In this document: piece by piece, positions 1 to 9,728 of the stretch
How positions within the stretch are numbered: position 1 is the stretch's first letter
How the letters are laid out: each line of letters starts with the position of its first letter
Assembly: GCF_045635475.1 (NCBI RefSeq)
Contig: NZ_JBJGXI010000030.1
Coordinates: 3,063-67,062, forward strand
Reading direction: 5' to 3'
Source of the DNA: JBJGXI01 sp045635475
GTDB lineage: Bacteria; Bacillota; Bacilli; Bacillales; Amphibacillaceae
Length of the DNA: 64,000 nt
The notes under the pieces: model-generated
The model's input: the letters and a program-made list of their open reading frames with translations, nothing else
The model's database searches: none
What the model was told of the DNA's origin: nothing
Program-made: the position numbers and the translations under genes

Positions 1-164
1 GTAAAGATAGTGGTACGAGAGAATCGTCCCTTTGTTTCCAAACAAAAAACTTTGTAAATTTTTCTTTTTAAATCTTTAACCTTAATTAACACTAACTAAA
101 TATTTAATCTTTATCATTAGGAAGTGGACAGGCTATGTTCAAATTTTTTTGGGGGAGGAAAAGC

Positions 165-3100
165 ATGAAACTTAATAAAATTTTAACATCTAGGGTTTTG
201 AACGTATTTTTGATTTTTACGTTGATTTTTACGAACTTTTCAGGGGTTTTATCGGTTCCTGTAAGTGCTAGTACTACTTCAGATGGTTTAATTATTTCCG
301 AATACATTGAGGGTAGTAGTTTCAACAAAGCACTAGAAATTTACAACGGAACAGGAGCAGATGTTGATTTATCTGCATATACACTAGAGGTTTATTTTAA
401 TGGAAAAACTACGACAACCCCGATTTCCTTAGAAGGTGTTATTGCCAATAACGACGTATATGTTGTCGCACATACAAGTGCAAATGATGATATTAAGGCA
501 ATTGCTGATGAATTAACGGGTTCACTTAGCTTCAACGGAGACGATGCGATCGTTCTTAAACACAACGATACAATCATTGACTCGTTCGGACAAGTTGGGG
601 TTGACCCAGGATCATCTTGGGATGGACTAACTGCTGACAATACGTTAGTTCGTAATGCATCAATTCTATCAGGTGACACCAATTCAACAGATGCATTTGA
701 CCCAAACATAGAATGGGACGTTTATGATAAGGACACGGTCACAAATCTAGGTTCTCATACTATAGAAGAATCAGATTATATTTCGGTTGCAGATGCAATT
801 GCAAATAACGCAGGTGAAGCAACTGTTCGAGGTTATATTGTCGGAACTGTAACTTCTAGTTCAAACTTTGACCTAGAAGCTCCTTTTGATAGAGCTACAA
901 ATCTTGGGTTAGCAGATTCACCGACTGAAACAGATGTTAGTAAGATGATACCAGTTCAGTTACCATCTGGTAGCGTTCGAAGTGCATTAAATCTAGTAGA
1001 TAATCCAGGGAATCATGGGGCATTAGTAGAAATTACTGGAGATTTAGAGACTTATTTCTCTATTCCTGGATTAAAAAGTCCTTCAGCATATGAAATTATT
1101 GAGGGTGGAACAACTCCAGAGCCGGATCCTACGCCAGAACCTGGCGAAGTAGTAACAATTGAAGAAGCACGTGCTCTAAATAACGGCACTCAAGTAACGG
1201 TAGAAGGTGTTGTTACAGCAGATAACACAGCAATCAGTGGAGGGGGCCTTTCCACTTATATTCAAGACGACACAGCAGGTATTAACCTTTATGGTTCTAG
1301 TCCAGAAGATTTACAAGAAGGCGACAAGGTAAAAGTTACTGGTAGTCTGGCAGAATATAACGGCTTAAAAGAAATTGAACCTACTAATATTGAAGAGCTT
1401 AGTACAAATGAAGCTCTTCCACAACCGAAAGAAATTACGCTAGCTGATTTACAAGACGCTACAATTGCTGAACCATTAGAAGGACAGCTTATAAAAGTAA
1501 ACGGCTACGTACAAGATGTTCCAAGTTCACCAGCAGGTGGTGGCTATAATGTTTCTTTCGTGGATGCGGAGTACAATAGTACGACGCTTCGTGTAATGGA
1601 AGGTACAAATGCGATTAGTGCTTTAGAAGAAGGAAAATGGTTTGAAGTAACGGCTATTTTAAGCCAATATGATACTTATCAAATCTTACCTCGTAAAGCA
1701 GCTGATATTACATTAGCATCAGAACAACCAGAAGCTCCAACTTCTGCAGGTGAATATTCTACAGTTGTAGAAAGTGTTACAGATGGAGATACGATTCATA
1801 TTAAAACACCAGTATTAGGGGCGACGAAGGTAAGATTCCTTAATATGGATACACCGGAAACCTATCACATTGGTGATTATGATATGGATAAGGTGAATTC
1901 AGATCCAGATCATGCACAAAAGTACTTTGGTGAGTTAGCAAAAGAACATATCAAAACACTAATTCAACCAGGGGATGAAATTACATTAAAGATTGGTCAA
2001 GAACCGACGGATGCATACGGTCGTTTACTTGCGCAAGTTGTACGTAAATCTGATAATGTAAATGTGAATTTACAAATGGTGAAAGATGGATATGCATCTA
2101 CTTATTTTATCTGGCCAGTTGGAGATGAAGCAACATATAATGAATTTCAAACTGCAGTTGAAAATGCTAAAGACAATAAATTAGGTATTTGGTCAGACAC
2201 GAATACAGACGCTTTAGAACTACCTTTTGTTTTCCGTGCACGAGAACAAGGTAAAGGGTTGTTGCGTTATGTCGGAAACTCTGACACAAAAGAATATGTA
2301 GAACCTCAAGATTGGGAAACAGTTGATGTGGACAAGCGCATTTTCTTTGTCAGTGCTGATGAAGCAGAAGCACAAGGATACGTTCCTGAAGGTGAAACAC
2401 AACAACCACCTAGTGAAGGAACTGTTGATGTGCAATTGTTAGGATTTAACGATTTACATGGTAAAATCGACCAAGAATACGGATTCGATGAAAATGATGA
2501 CGAAGTGATTGATTATTACAAAGGTAGAATTGATTATATTGCTTCTTATGTAAAACAAAAAGAAGCAGAAAATCCAAACACACTAGTTGTTCATGCTGGG
2601 GATATGATTGGTGGAAGCTCACCGGTATCAGCATTACTTCAGGATGAGCCAACGGTTAATCTTATGGAAAGTATCGGATTTGACGTAGGCGCTGTTGGTA
2701 ACCACGAATTTGATGAAGGTACTGTTGAACTACTTCGTATGGTAAACGGTGGCGAATATGATCCAGTTGCTACTCCAGGGTATGATGGGATGGATTTCCC
2801 GCTATTGTGTGCGAACTGTATTGATGAAAGCACAAATGAATCGATTCTTCCATCTTACACAATTCTTGAAACGGCTGGACAAAAAATTGGATTTGTTGGT
2901 CTAACAACATCTAATACAGGTAACATGGTTATCCCAGAAGGTATTAATGGGCTTAAGTTTACCGATGGTGTAACAGAGGCTAACGCAGCAATTGAAGAAT
3001 TAAAAGCAGAAGGCGTTGAAACAATTGTAGTACTTGCACACATGGCTGTTGAAGAAAATGGCTCTGGTGAAGCTGCAAGTCTAGCTAATGCCATTGATGA

Positions 3101-5912
3101 CGAAGTAGACGTGATTTTTGCTGGTCATAATCACCAAGTGGTTAACACAGAAGTGGACGGCAAATTAATTGTTGAAGCAGGAGAATACGGACAAGAATTT
3201 TCTGAAGTAGACTTAGTCATTGATACAACTACAGGTGATGTAGTTTCTAAATTAGGAAATATCGTAGATGTAGATCACCGTAATGCAGAACCGCATCAAC
3301 CGACAAAAGAACAGCTTGAACACTATCTTGATTTAGTAGGTCCTACACTAAATGAAGTAATGGGACATTCTACTACAGAGATAGTAGGTGGCTATTCTAA
3401 TACTGGTGATAATGCATTAGGAAACTTACTTGCGGACGGTATGAAATGGGCGATGGACAGTGATTTTGCACTGATGAACGGTGGCGGTATTCGTGATTCA
3501 CTACCTAAAGGTGCAATTACGTATAGCGACTTATTTAACGTCCAACCATTTAATAACGTATTAGTGAAATTAGAAATTTCTGGTTCAGACTTAAGGGAAA
3601 TAATGAACGCACAAATTACTTCAGGCTATGGTCCAGATTACAGTATTGCTGGGTTTAAATACACTTGGAACCCTGCAGTAAATAAAGTTGTTGATTTAAT
3701 GTTACCAGATGGTACACCAATTGATCCAGAAGGTGAATACACAGTAACAACAAATAACTTTATGGCTACAGCAACAGGTTCTAAGTATTTACCAATCGGT
3801 GAACTTGGAGAAAACATGATCACTGGACCGGAAGATTTAGAAGCAACAGTTGATTATGTAAAAACTTTACCAAATCCATTTACGTATGAAATAGAAGGTC
3901 GTATTACTGGAACAGATGAAATGCCTCCTGCTGAGGAAATCGATACAGTAACAATCGCTGAAGCTCGAGCTGCTTCAATCGGTTCAGAAGTAGTAGTAGA
4001 AGGTGTGGTCACTTCTACACCAGGTTCTTACGGCGGTAAAAACTTCTATGTTCAAGATATGACTGGTGGGCTGTATGTTTATACAACTTTAGATGAAGGC
4101 CTGAAAATTGGAGATGAAGTTCGTTTATCAGGTACAACAGATGAATACAATGGATTGTTCGAATTGAAACCTACGATTATGGAAAAGACTGGTGCAGGTC
4201 CAGTTGTTCCAGCAAAACAACTTACACCAGCACAACTAGGTGAAGCTGTTGAAGGACAATTAGCAGTTGTTAAAGGTGCAACAATCTCTGATTTAGAAGA
4301 GAAAAGCTACGGTAGTATCGAATTCACAGCAACAAAAGACGGAGAAACAGTATCCGTTTATGTAGATAACCGTACAGGCTTGAAATTCTTAGATTTTGCA
4401 TTCGAGAATGGTGATGTAGTTGATATTACAGGTATTATTACTGACTATAAAGGTACCTATGAATTAAATCCCCGTATGGCTGAAGATATAGAAGCAGCTG
4501 AAACTGTAAATATGAAAACAGTTGTAGAAGCTCGCGCCGCAGCGGCAGGTGAAGAAGTAACGGTACAAGGTGTGGTAACAGTAAAAGCTGGAGACACAAC
4601 TTTCATCCAAGATGAAACTGCTGGTATAGCGATCTATGGTTCTGAGATTGCTGCAAGTGTAGGTGACAAAGTTCAAATTACTGGTACTACGAAAGACTAT
4701 AACGGTCTGCGTGAATTAGTTGACTTTGGAGTAACACTTGTTGAAGCAAGTGTTGGTACACCAGCACCTAAATCGGTAAACTCTACTGAACTTGGTGAAG
4801 ATCTAGAAGGTCAACTTGTAACTATTGCAGATATTACAGTTGATAGTGATGCAGGTTACGGTGAGTTTAATGCATCAGACGCAACAGGTACTTTTGTAAT
4901 TGATAACAGTGCGTTTTCTATCGAAAGTGGAACAAGCTATGAATCTATTACAGGTGTACTAACTTATGACTTTGGTAGTTTTAAAGTAATTCCGGTAGCT
5001 GCACCAGTTGAAAAATCAACTCCAGATCCGGAGCCGAAGCAAGAAAAAGTAGTAAAACCGGCAACCGAAGTAGACAACAGCAAAAAAGAAATGAAAGCAA
5101 CCGTAACAACTGCTGATGTTGAAAATATGCAAGATAACGAAGTACTTGTTCTTGAACCAGAAAATGCATTAGAACAATTAGAATTGTCCATTGCATTAAA
5201 CGCAGATGTAATTCAAGCATTAGTAAACAAAAATGCAGATTTGAAAATTAATAAAGGTGATACGCAAGTTCAAATTCCAACAGCCATCCTAGAACAAATT
5301 GCAGCAGCTGGTGGTGACGTTGTAATCACCCTTGAGCAACAAGAAGTAGAAGGTGCTATTGGTCCTGTATACAACTTTACAATCACTGCAGGATCTTCTG
5401 AGATTAGCGATTTCAATGGTGAAGCAGTAACATTAACATTCCAAGTAGACGCTGATTCACTTGCTGAAATGGATCCAAATAATATTAAAGCATTCTACTA
5501 TAATGAAACAACTGGAGAATGGGAAGTTATCGCGGACAGTGTTTATGATCCAAACACTGGTGTTATAACTGCGACAACAACACACTTCAGTACGTTTGGT
5601 ATTTTCGAAAACAACGGAGATGCAAAAGATGCTCCAGTTGATGCCGAAGTTCCTGACGAAGATACGCAAAACCCTGATACAGGTGACGGTTCTGACAATG
5701 GCTCTAATCCTGACGATGGTTCTGATACAGATGACGGTTCTAATGATGGAGATACCGATAATGGTGACTCTGACAAAGGATCTGATGATGAATCTGGTGA
5801 AGAACTTCCTGACACAGCAACAAGTACGTTTAACCTATTAGCAATTGGTCTATTCATACTAGTTGGTGGTCTTGGGTTACTATTCGTAATGAATAGAAGA
5901 AAACAAGTTTAA
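165..5912 (+). CDS. yhcR: YhcR-like multidomain wall-anchored nuclease / 5'-nucleotidase
   Basis: A 1915-residue secreted enzyme that probably degrades extracellular nucleic acids and dephosphorylates the nucleotides at the cell wall. The start is the ATG at 165, preceded by GGGGGAGGAA at 151-160; the upstream in-frame ATG at 135 has no ribosome site. Order seen: signal peptide (1-37); LTD-like domain (about 38-200); DUF6359/OB-like domain (215-320); OB-fold module opening VTIEEARALNNG (about 330-440); a second OB-like stretch; staphylococcal-nuclease domain (about 530-680) with DGDT, RFLNMDTPE and AYGRLL, so the SNase catalytic residues are kept; metallophosphoesterase (from about 754) with NDLHG, GDMIGG, GNHEFDEG, AGHNHQ; 5'-nucleotidase C-terminal domain (about 1065-1225) with NGGGIRD; further OB-fold modules opening VTIAEARAAS and VEARAAAAGE; a pre-anchor domain; an Asp/Ser/Gly linker; LPDTA near residue 1881, a membrane helix and RRKQV. 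B. subtilis YhcR has the same core but is shorter. The pre-anchor domain and anchor resemble those of the GH81 protein at 41178. Confidence 0.93.
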   Translation: MKLNKILTSRVLNVFLIFTLIFTNFSGVLSVPVSASTTSDGLIISEYIEGSSFNKALEIYNGTGADVDLSAYTLEVYFNGKTTTTPISLEGVIANNDVYVVAHTSANDDIKAIADELTGSLSFNGDDAIVLKHNDTIIDSFGQVGVDPGSSWDGLTADNTLVRNASILSGDTNSTDAFDPNIEWDVYDKDTVTNLGSHTIEESDYISVADAIANNAGEATVRGYIVGTVTSSSNFDLEAPFDRATNLGLADSPTETDVSKMIPVQLPSGSVRSALNLVDNPGNHGALVEITGDLETYFSIPGLKSPSAYEIIEGGTTPEPDPTPEPGEVVTIEEARALNNGTQVTVEGVVTADNTAISGGGLSTYIQDDTAGINLYGSSPEDLQEGDKVKVTGSLAEYNGLKEIEPTNIEELSTNEALPQPKEITLADLQDATIAEPLEGQLIKVNGYVQDVPSSPAGGGYNVSFVDAEYNSTTLRVMEGTNAISALEEGKWFEVTAILSQYDTYQILPRKAADITLASEQPEAPTSAGEYSTVVESVTDGDTIHIKTPVLGATKVRFLNMDTPETYHIGDYDMDKVNSDPDHAQKYFGELAKEHIKTLIQPGDEITLKIGQEPTDAYGRLLAQVVRKSDNVNVNLQMVKDGYASTYFIWPVGDEATYNEFQTAVENAKDNKLGIWSDTNTDALELPFVFRAREQGKGLLRYVGNSDTKEYVEPQDWETVDVDKRIFFVSADEAEAQGYVPEGETQQPPSEGTVDVQLLGFNDLHGKIDQEYGFDENDDEVIDYYKGRIDYIASYVKQKEAENPNTLVVHAGDMIGGSSPVSALLQDEPTVNLMESIGFDVGAVGNHEFDEGTVELLRMVNGGEYDPVATPGYDGMDFPLLCANCIDESTNESILPSYTILETAGQKIGFVGLTTSNTGNMVIPEGINGLKFTDGVTEANAAIEELKAEGVETIVVLAHMAVEENGSGEAASLANAIDDEVDVIFAGHNHQVVNTEVDGKLIVEAGEYGQEFSEVDLVIDTTTGDVVSKLGNIVDVDHRNAEPHQPTKEQLEHYLDLVGPTLNEVMGHSTTEIVGGYSNTGDNALGNLLADGMKWAMDSDFALMNGGGIRDSLPKGAITYSDLFNVQPFNNVLVKLEISGSDLREIMNAQITSGYGPDYSIAGFKYTWNPAVNKVVDLMLPDGTPIDPEGEYTVTTNNFMATATGSKYLPIGELGENMITGPEDLEATVDYVKTLPNPFTYEIEGRITGTDEMPPAEEIDTVTIAEARAASIGSEVVVEGVVTSTPGSYGGKNFYVQDMTGGLYVYTTLDEGLKIGDEVRLSGTTDEYNGLFELKPTIMEKTGAGPVVPAKQLTPAQLGEAVEGQLAVVKGATISDLEEKSYGSIEFTATKDGETVSVYVDNRTGLKFLDFAFENGDVVDITGIITDYKGTYELNPRMAEDIEAAETVNMKTVVEARAAAAGEEVTVQGVVTVKAGDTTFIQDETAGIAIYGSEIAASVGDKVQITGTTKDYNGLRELVDFGVTLVEASVGTPAPKSVNSTELGEDLEGQLVTIADITVDSDAGYGEFNASDATGTFVIDNSAFSIESGTSYESITGVLTYDFGSFKVIPVAAPVEKSTPDPEPKQEKVVKPATEVDNSKKEMKATVTTADVENMQDNEVLVLEPENALEQLELSIALNADVIQALVNKNADLKINKGDTQVQIPTAILEQIAAAGGDVVITLEQQEVEGAIGPVYNFTITAGSSEISDFNGEAVTLTFQVDADSLAEMDPNNIKAFYYNETTGEWEVIADSVYDPNTGVITATTTHFSTFGIFENNGDAKDAPVDAEVPDEDTQNPDTGDGSDNGSNPDDGSDTDDGSNDGDTDNGDSDKGSDDESGEELPDTATSTFNLLAIGLFILVGGLGLLFVMNRRKQV

Positions 5913-5922
5913 ATAATATGAG

Positions 5923-5953
5923 AAGGCCGTCCCATTATGGGGCGGCCTTTCTT
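5923..5953 (+). terminator. Rho-independent terminator of the yhcR-like gene
   Basis: An 11-bp stem (AAGGCCGTCCC / GGGGCGGCCTT, one G-U pair) with a 5-nt loop ATTAT, followed by TTTCTT. It lies 10 bp after the stop codon. Confidence 0.9.
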
Positions 5954-6017
5954 GTGGTCTAGGAAATTATAAAAATAGACAGTTGTGGATATCTTGCTGA
6001 GTTATTTAGCCACGGCC

Positions 6018-6168
6018 AGCTTCGAGCGCCAGCGACTAGCGAGACTTCCCTCACCTCATGACACGATAAGTCAACATCGATTCAGGTTTTATAGAAGGTC
6101 GACTAAATGCGGACTTGTCGTCCAACGTCGACATACCCCTTATGCAGGGGCATGTTTCCTTTATCTCC
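6018..6168. repeat. Dispersed intergenic repeat, copy 1
   Basis: About 150 bp that opens AGCTTCGAGCGCCAG, contains the 23-bp core at 6109-6131 (GCGGACTTGTCGTCC onward) and ends near GGGGCATGTTTCCTTTATCT. A second copy lies at 36790-36910. The core folds into GGAC-loop-GTCC and is flanked here by GTCGAC on both sides. The stretch 5954-6399 holds nothing else that I can support; a 135-codon open frame across it follows the repeat and has no ribosome site. Confidence 0.75.
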
Positions 6169-6399
6169 TGCGGTTCAGTCCAAATGTTTTCGGTGAGGCG
6201 AGTAATCGCACTAAGGAAAGCTACAATGAATATACACCGCAGAAACAAGTGATTTTATTGTTTCGAGTCCCAGTCCGTACGTCGCTAACCGGCGATCTGC
6301 GCTTTTGTTCTTGCTATCATTTCCAGAAGAATGGTTGTATTACCTTCATAGACAACAGTCTATTAATTTGTACAATCCCTCTTTTAAAATAGTAGAAGA

Positions 6400-6519
6400 T
6401 TACTTCTTCAACATTTGATTCAATCTTCGTCGACCTTCAGCTGTTAAATAAACTTTTTTGTCACCCAACAATTTCTTCGCCATATCCCTAGTCATTTGCT
6501 TATTTTCTTTAGAAGTCAT
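6400..6519 (-). CDS. 39-residue basic protein of unknown function
   Basis: Too short for ordinary gene calling, but the ATG has an excellent ribosome site (AAAGGAG, 6529-6535) about 9 bases upstream. The protein is MTSKENKQMTRDMAKKLLGD followed by KKVYLTAEGRRRLNQMLKK: strongly basic, no membrane segment, mostly helix-forming. The C-terminal part YLTAEGRRRLNQML could be one short recognition-type helix, but I do not recognise a family. It stands alone between the dispersed repeat and the BCCT gene. Its reality rests on the ribosome site and the clean frame; conservation in relatives would settle it. Confidence 0.6.
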   Translation of the reverse strand: MTSKENKQMTRDMAKKLLGDKKVYLTAEGRRRLNQMLKK

Positions 6520-6732
6520 AATATACTCTCCTTTCGGTAATTATTATAATTTATTCAAAAATAATAGGATTGCCTGTACTAGTATACTGAGTAGTTTGTG
6601 GATTTTGGCGCACTGATACCAGTCATATGGAGATGTTCGTCATCATGTCTCAACTGGTTCCGTGTAGAAATGGGGATACTATCTTAGTATGTGAAAAGTA
6701 GAGAAGGGGATAAACGTGTTCCAAATTATGTT

Positions 6733-6768
6733 AAGCCGCACCCCCTCTTTAAGGGCTGCGGCTTTTTC
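6733..6768 (+). terminator. Orphan terminator-like hairpin
   Basis: AAGCCGCA pairs with TGCGGCTT, followed by TTTCTG. No plus-strand protein gene ends just upstream, so it closes either a small transcript from about 6560-6730 or nothing. The rest of 6520-6862 shows no gene; a 35-codon GTG frame from about 6717 has a fair ribosome site but runs through this hairpin. Confidence 0.5.
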
Positions 6769-6862
6769 TGCACTGATTCCACTTGGGCTAAATATCCACC
6801 CTTGTAAGATATTTGGTTAGGCTAATATACAAACTGTAATAGCTACATTGTCGCAACCTACA

Positions 6863-8374
6863 TCATGTCTTTCTCTTTTTAATCCGACCTATTCCAAGTA
6901 CTTTTGCTTCTTGACGTAAAGCCTTCATTAGACTAATTGTCATTAAAGCGATAATAATCGAAAATGGTAAAGCTGCTATAATCATCATATTTTGTAATGC
7001 TTGAAGCCCACCTGAGTAGAGAAGTACTAACGCTATTGTAGAGAGCAAAATACCCCATGTAAATTTAACTTTATTACCAGGTGTATGGGATCCATTTGTT
7101 GTCATCATACCTAATACATATGTTCCTGAATCAGCAGATGTAATGAAAAATGACCCAATCAGCACGATTGCAGTTATTGACGTTACTAACGGCATTGGAT
7201 AATTTGAAAATACCCCGAATAAAGATTCTTCTGCAGATAATTTTGATATTTCAGCAATACCATTATGCTCCAGCATAATTGCTGAACCTCCGAAAGCTGA
7301 GAACCATAAAAAAACAACAAGCGAAGGTATTAGTAATACAAAAAATATAAATTCCCTAATACTACGACCTTTAGAAACTCGGGCAATAAAAATACCGACA
7401 AATGGTGCCCATGCAATCCACCATGCCCAATAAAAAATCGTCCACCCATTAATCCATCCACGAATGTCATCGTTGAACGGTGCAATTCTAAAACTCATTT
7501 GTGGTAACGTTTGAATATATGCCCCAACCGTATCCGTAAATAAATTTAAAATAACTAATGTTGGACCGAATATAAACATCAGTAAAAATAGAGCGCCGGC
7601 TAAAATCATATTAGCGTTGCTTAATATTTTTATTCCTTTACCTAGTCCAGACCATGCTGATATTAAAAATAAAACTGTTACAACCGCGATAATAACAAAT
7701 TGTATCCAAATATTTTTGGGTATTTCAAAAAGATATGCCAAACCACCATTGATTTGAACTGCTCCAAATCCGAGCGATGTTGCAACACCAAGAACAGTTG
7801 CTAATACAGAAAAGATGTCAATAGCTTTTCCGGTTTTGCCTCTTACCTTATCACCAAAAATTGGTTCTAAGGTTGCACTTATTAAGTTCAACTTTTTATG
7901 TCTGAAATGAAAATAAGCTATTGCTAGAGCAACGATCGCATAGATACTCCACGCGTGAATTCCCCAATGAAAAAAAGTAAATCTAAGTGCATCCTTGATT
8001 GCTTGCTCCGTACCGATTTCTCCAGTAGGTGAGCTAATCGCATAATGGCTAATTGGTTCTGAAGTACCATAAAAAACAAGCCCGATCCCCATTCCAGCAC
8101 TAAATAACATTGCAATCCATGTGGGTGTAGAGAATTCCGGTTTTTCATCTTGATTTCCGAGCCTAATTCGACCAATAGGTGAAAAAAGTAAATATAAACA
8201 AATAACAAGCACAATCGTGACAATGATGAGATAATACCATCCAAATGCATCAGAGAAGAAAGCTTGAATATTTGCAGTAAAGTCCTCAAATGTATTAGGA
8301 ATAATAATTCCTGTAATAACGAGCAAAGAAAGGATACCTAATGATATGTAAAATACGATATAACGTTGTTTCAT
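6863..8374 (-). CDS. BCCT-family betaine/choline/carnitine transporter
   Basis: A 503-residue membrane protein that probably imports glycine betaine or a similar compatible solute with Na+ (OpuD-type), acting in osmoprotection. Features: about 12 membrane helices from residue 8 on; the MGIGLVFYGTSEPISHY segment (about 95-110) with the glycine-rich unwound helix 3 typical of the family; and the BCCT signature around FYWAWWIAWAPFVGIFIARVS, including the Trp-rich substrate box. Length is normal for OpuD-like members, and the C-terminal tail is short and basic (IGRIKKRKT). It is monocistronic. The start ATG at 8374 follows a GGAGGT-type site (revcomp of ACCTCC at 8380-8385). The exact substrate cannot be told from sequence. 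Confidence 0.9.
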   Translation of the reverse strand: MKQRYIVFYISLGILSLLVITGIIIPNTFEDFTANIQAFFSDAFGWYYLIIVTIVLVICLYLLFSPIGRIRLGNQDEKPEFSTPTWIAMLFSAGMGIGLVFYGTSEPISHYAISSPTGEIGTEQAIKDALRFTFFHWGIHAWSIYAIVALAIAYFHFRHKKLNLISATLEPIFGDKVRGKTGKAIDIFSVLATVLGVATSLGFGAVQINGGLAYLFEIPKNIWIQFVIIAVVTVLFLISAWSGLGKGIKILSNANMILAGALFLLMFIFGPTLVILNLFTDTVGAYIQTLPQMSFRIAPFNDDIRGWINGWTIFYWAWWIAWAPFVGIFIARVSKGRSIREFIFFVLLIPSLVVFLWFSAFGGSAIMLEHNGIAEISKLSAEESLFGVFSNYPMPLVTSITAIVLIGSFFITSADSGTYVLGMMTTNGSHTPGNKVKFTWGILLSTIALVLLYSGGLQALQNMMIIAALPFSIIIALMTISLMKALRQEAKVLGIGRIKKRKT

Positions 8375-8577
8375 TGTACTACCTCCTACATTAGTTAACG
8401 ATAAGATATAGTCTTCTCTTTTTTAGTCAAATAATGTAATGAAGAGGTAATATTTTTCTATGGATAGTCACTTCCCGGTTTTATCTTCATTTGCCAGTTA
8501 ATGTGAAGAAGTATCTTTAAGGATGGACTGACCCAATCGATTGCTTTGCTGCTGAAATTATCATTGGCAATATAAAA

Positions 8578-8601
8578 GCGGTTAAGCAAATGCTCAACCG
8601 C
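8578..8601 (-). terminator. Terminator of the gntR-DUF1648 operon
   Basis: GCGGTT-A-AGCA pairs with TGCT-C-AACCGC around a 2-nt loop. In the minus direction it is followed by TTTTATATT. It lies 16 bp beyond the stop of the minus-strand DUF1648 gene. Confidence 0.8.
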
Positions 8602-8616
8602 AAGATTAATTATTTT

Positions 8617-9726
8617 TTAAGATGCCATAAATGACAAGATTAATATTAGAACGACAGGTCCAATTAAGACAAAATAACCAATCGGATTAGCAAAGTTTAA
8701 TGTCCAGCCAATGCCAAACCGTTTTTCTACAAAAATAGACGGATCATTCGAATTAAAATAAATTAATCCACCTTTCCAGTACTGATCTTCATCTATACCT
8801 TCAACTGTTGCGTCTTGGTGTACTAAAGCTTTTCCTTCCAGATCTGAGTCAACACTTCCAACCTTAACGGCCAAGCCAACTGCACCGGCCAAAATTAAAA
8901 CAAGAAATACAAGTGGAAAAAGCATTATTAACGATTCACTCAAGAGGTTTTCGTACAACAATTGAAGCTGTATAAGTGAAAACAAAATCGTGATTAAAAT
9001 ATTCGTGACAAATAAAAACCAACTTGTATATTTACGCAAGCGCAATTGGCGCAATGTGGAGGATGTTATATTACCAGCATTTATTTTAATTCCTGACCGT
9101 TTCGTAAATACGTTTATGCCAAAAAACATTAGTTGCATGACAAGCAAGAGGATTGGAAGGTTGATCACAGACATCCAGCTCTTTTCGGTAAATGCATCTG
9201 GTTGCCCATCTGGTCCCCAATGCGTTGGAATTTGACTTGGCAATCGGTCAAACGACAGGATGGTTAAAGCCATTAACGCAACTGTCATGATGATTGGTAT
9301 CAAGTGCACAAATGAAGCGAGCATTTCATCCCTAGAACGAACTTTTAGGTCTGCATAGTGAACTTGATTAATTGTCCCATACCATTGTTGTGAGCGCTTG
9401 AGCTTTGTCATTTTATAATGAAAGTAAAAATAAAGTGATAACCCAATGATCAGGATGATAAACGGAATGATGGTGCCTGCTAGTACGAGTGTTACTTCTT
9501 TTACATTGGCGGTTTGGCTCCAAAACCAAAAACTAACCGTAACTATTATTGCTACTATTGTAGTTACAATTGCATACACTTTTTTATATTGCATCACTTT
9601 TGGATGTTTTGTTTGGTTATAAGGAATCGTTACGCCGAAAACGACCGTGCGTTTTACAATAAATGGGACAGTAATTTGAAAGAAACTAACAAATAGAATC
9701 GTTATTAGCAAGATAATAAAAGCCAT
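8617..9726 (-). CDS. DUF1648 / DUF5808 polytopic membrane protein
   Basis: A 369-residue integral membrane protein of unknown function. A DUF1648 core lies near residues 150-215 (FDRLPSQIPTHWGPDGQPDAF, the P-x-H-W-x-x-x-G-x-x-D motif also present in SdpI-like immunity proteins). The C-terminal segment YWKGGLIYFNSNDPSIFVEK with RFGIGWTLNFANPIGY matches the DUF5808 pattern. About eight membrane helices are visible. It is cotranscribed with the GntR regulator: only 2 bp separate the regulator stop from this ATG, and the ribosome site GGAGGC lies inside the end of the regulator gene. By analogy with similar GntR-membrane protein pairs it may take part in a cell-envelope or antimicrobial-peptide response; that is inference. 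Confidence 0.85.
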   Translation of the reverse strand: MAFIILLITILFVSFFQITVPFIVKRTVVFGVTIPYNQTKHPKVMQYKKVYAIVTTIVAIIVTVSFWFWSQTANVKEVTLVLAGTIIPFIILIIGLSLYFYFHYKMTKLKRSQQWYGTINQVHYADLKVRSRDEMLASFVHLIPIIMTVALMALTILSFDRLPSQIPTHWGPDGQPDAFTEKSWMSVINLPILLLVMQLMFFGINVFTKRSGIKINAGNITSSTLRQLRLRKYTSWFLFVTNILITILFSLIQLQLLYENLLSESLIMLFPLVFLVLILAGAVGLAVKVGSVDSDLEGKALVHQDATVEGIDEDQYWKGGLIYFNSNDPSIFVEKRFGIGWTLNFANPIGYFVLIGPVVLILILSFMAS

Positions 9727-9728
9727 GA

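Noticed and set aside
5543..5857. 104-codon minus-strand frame opposite the nuclease C-terminus
   Set aside because: It mirrors the Asp/Ser/Gly repeat linker of the real gene and has no ribosome site.
5985..6392. 135-codon frame downstream of the nuclease gene
   Set aside because: It runs through the dispersed repeat, whose second copy is not coding, and lacks a ribosome site.
6717..6824. 35-codon GTG frame with fair ribosome site
   Set aside because: It passes through a terminator hairpin and has no protein-like features.
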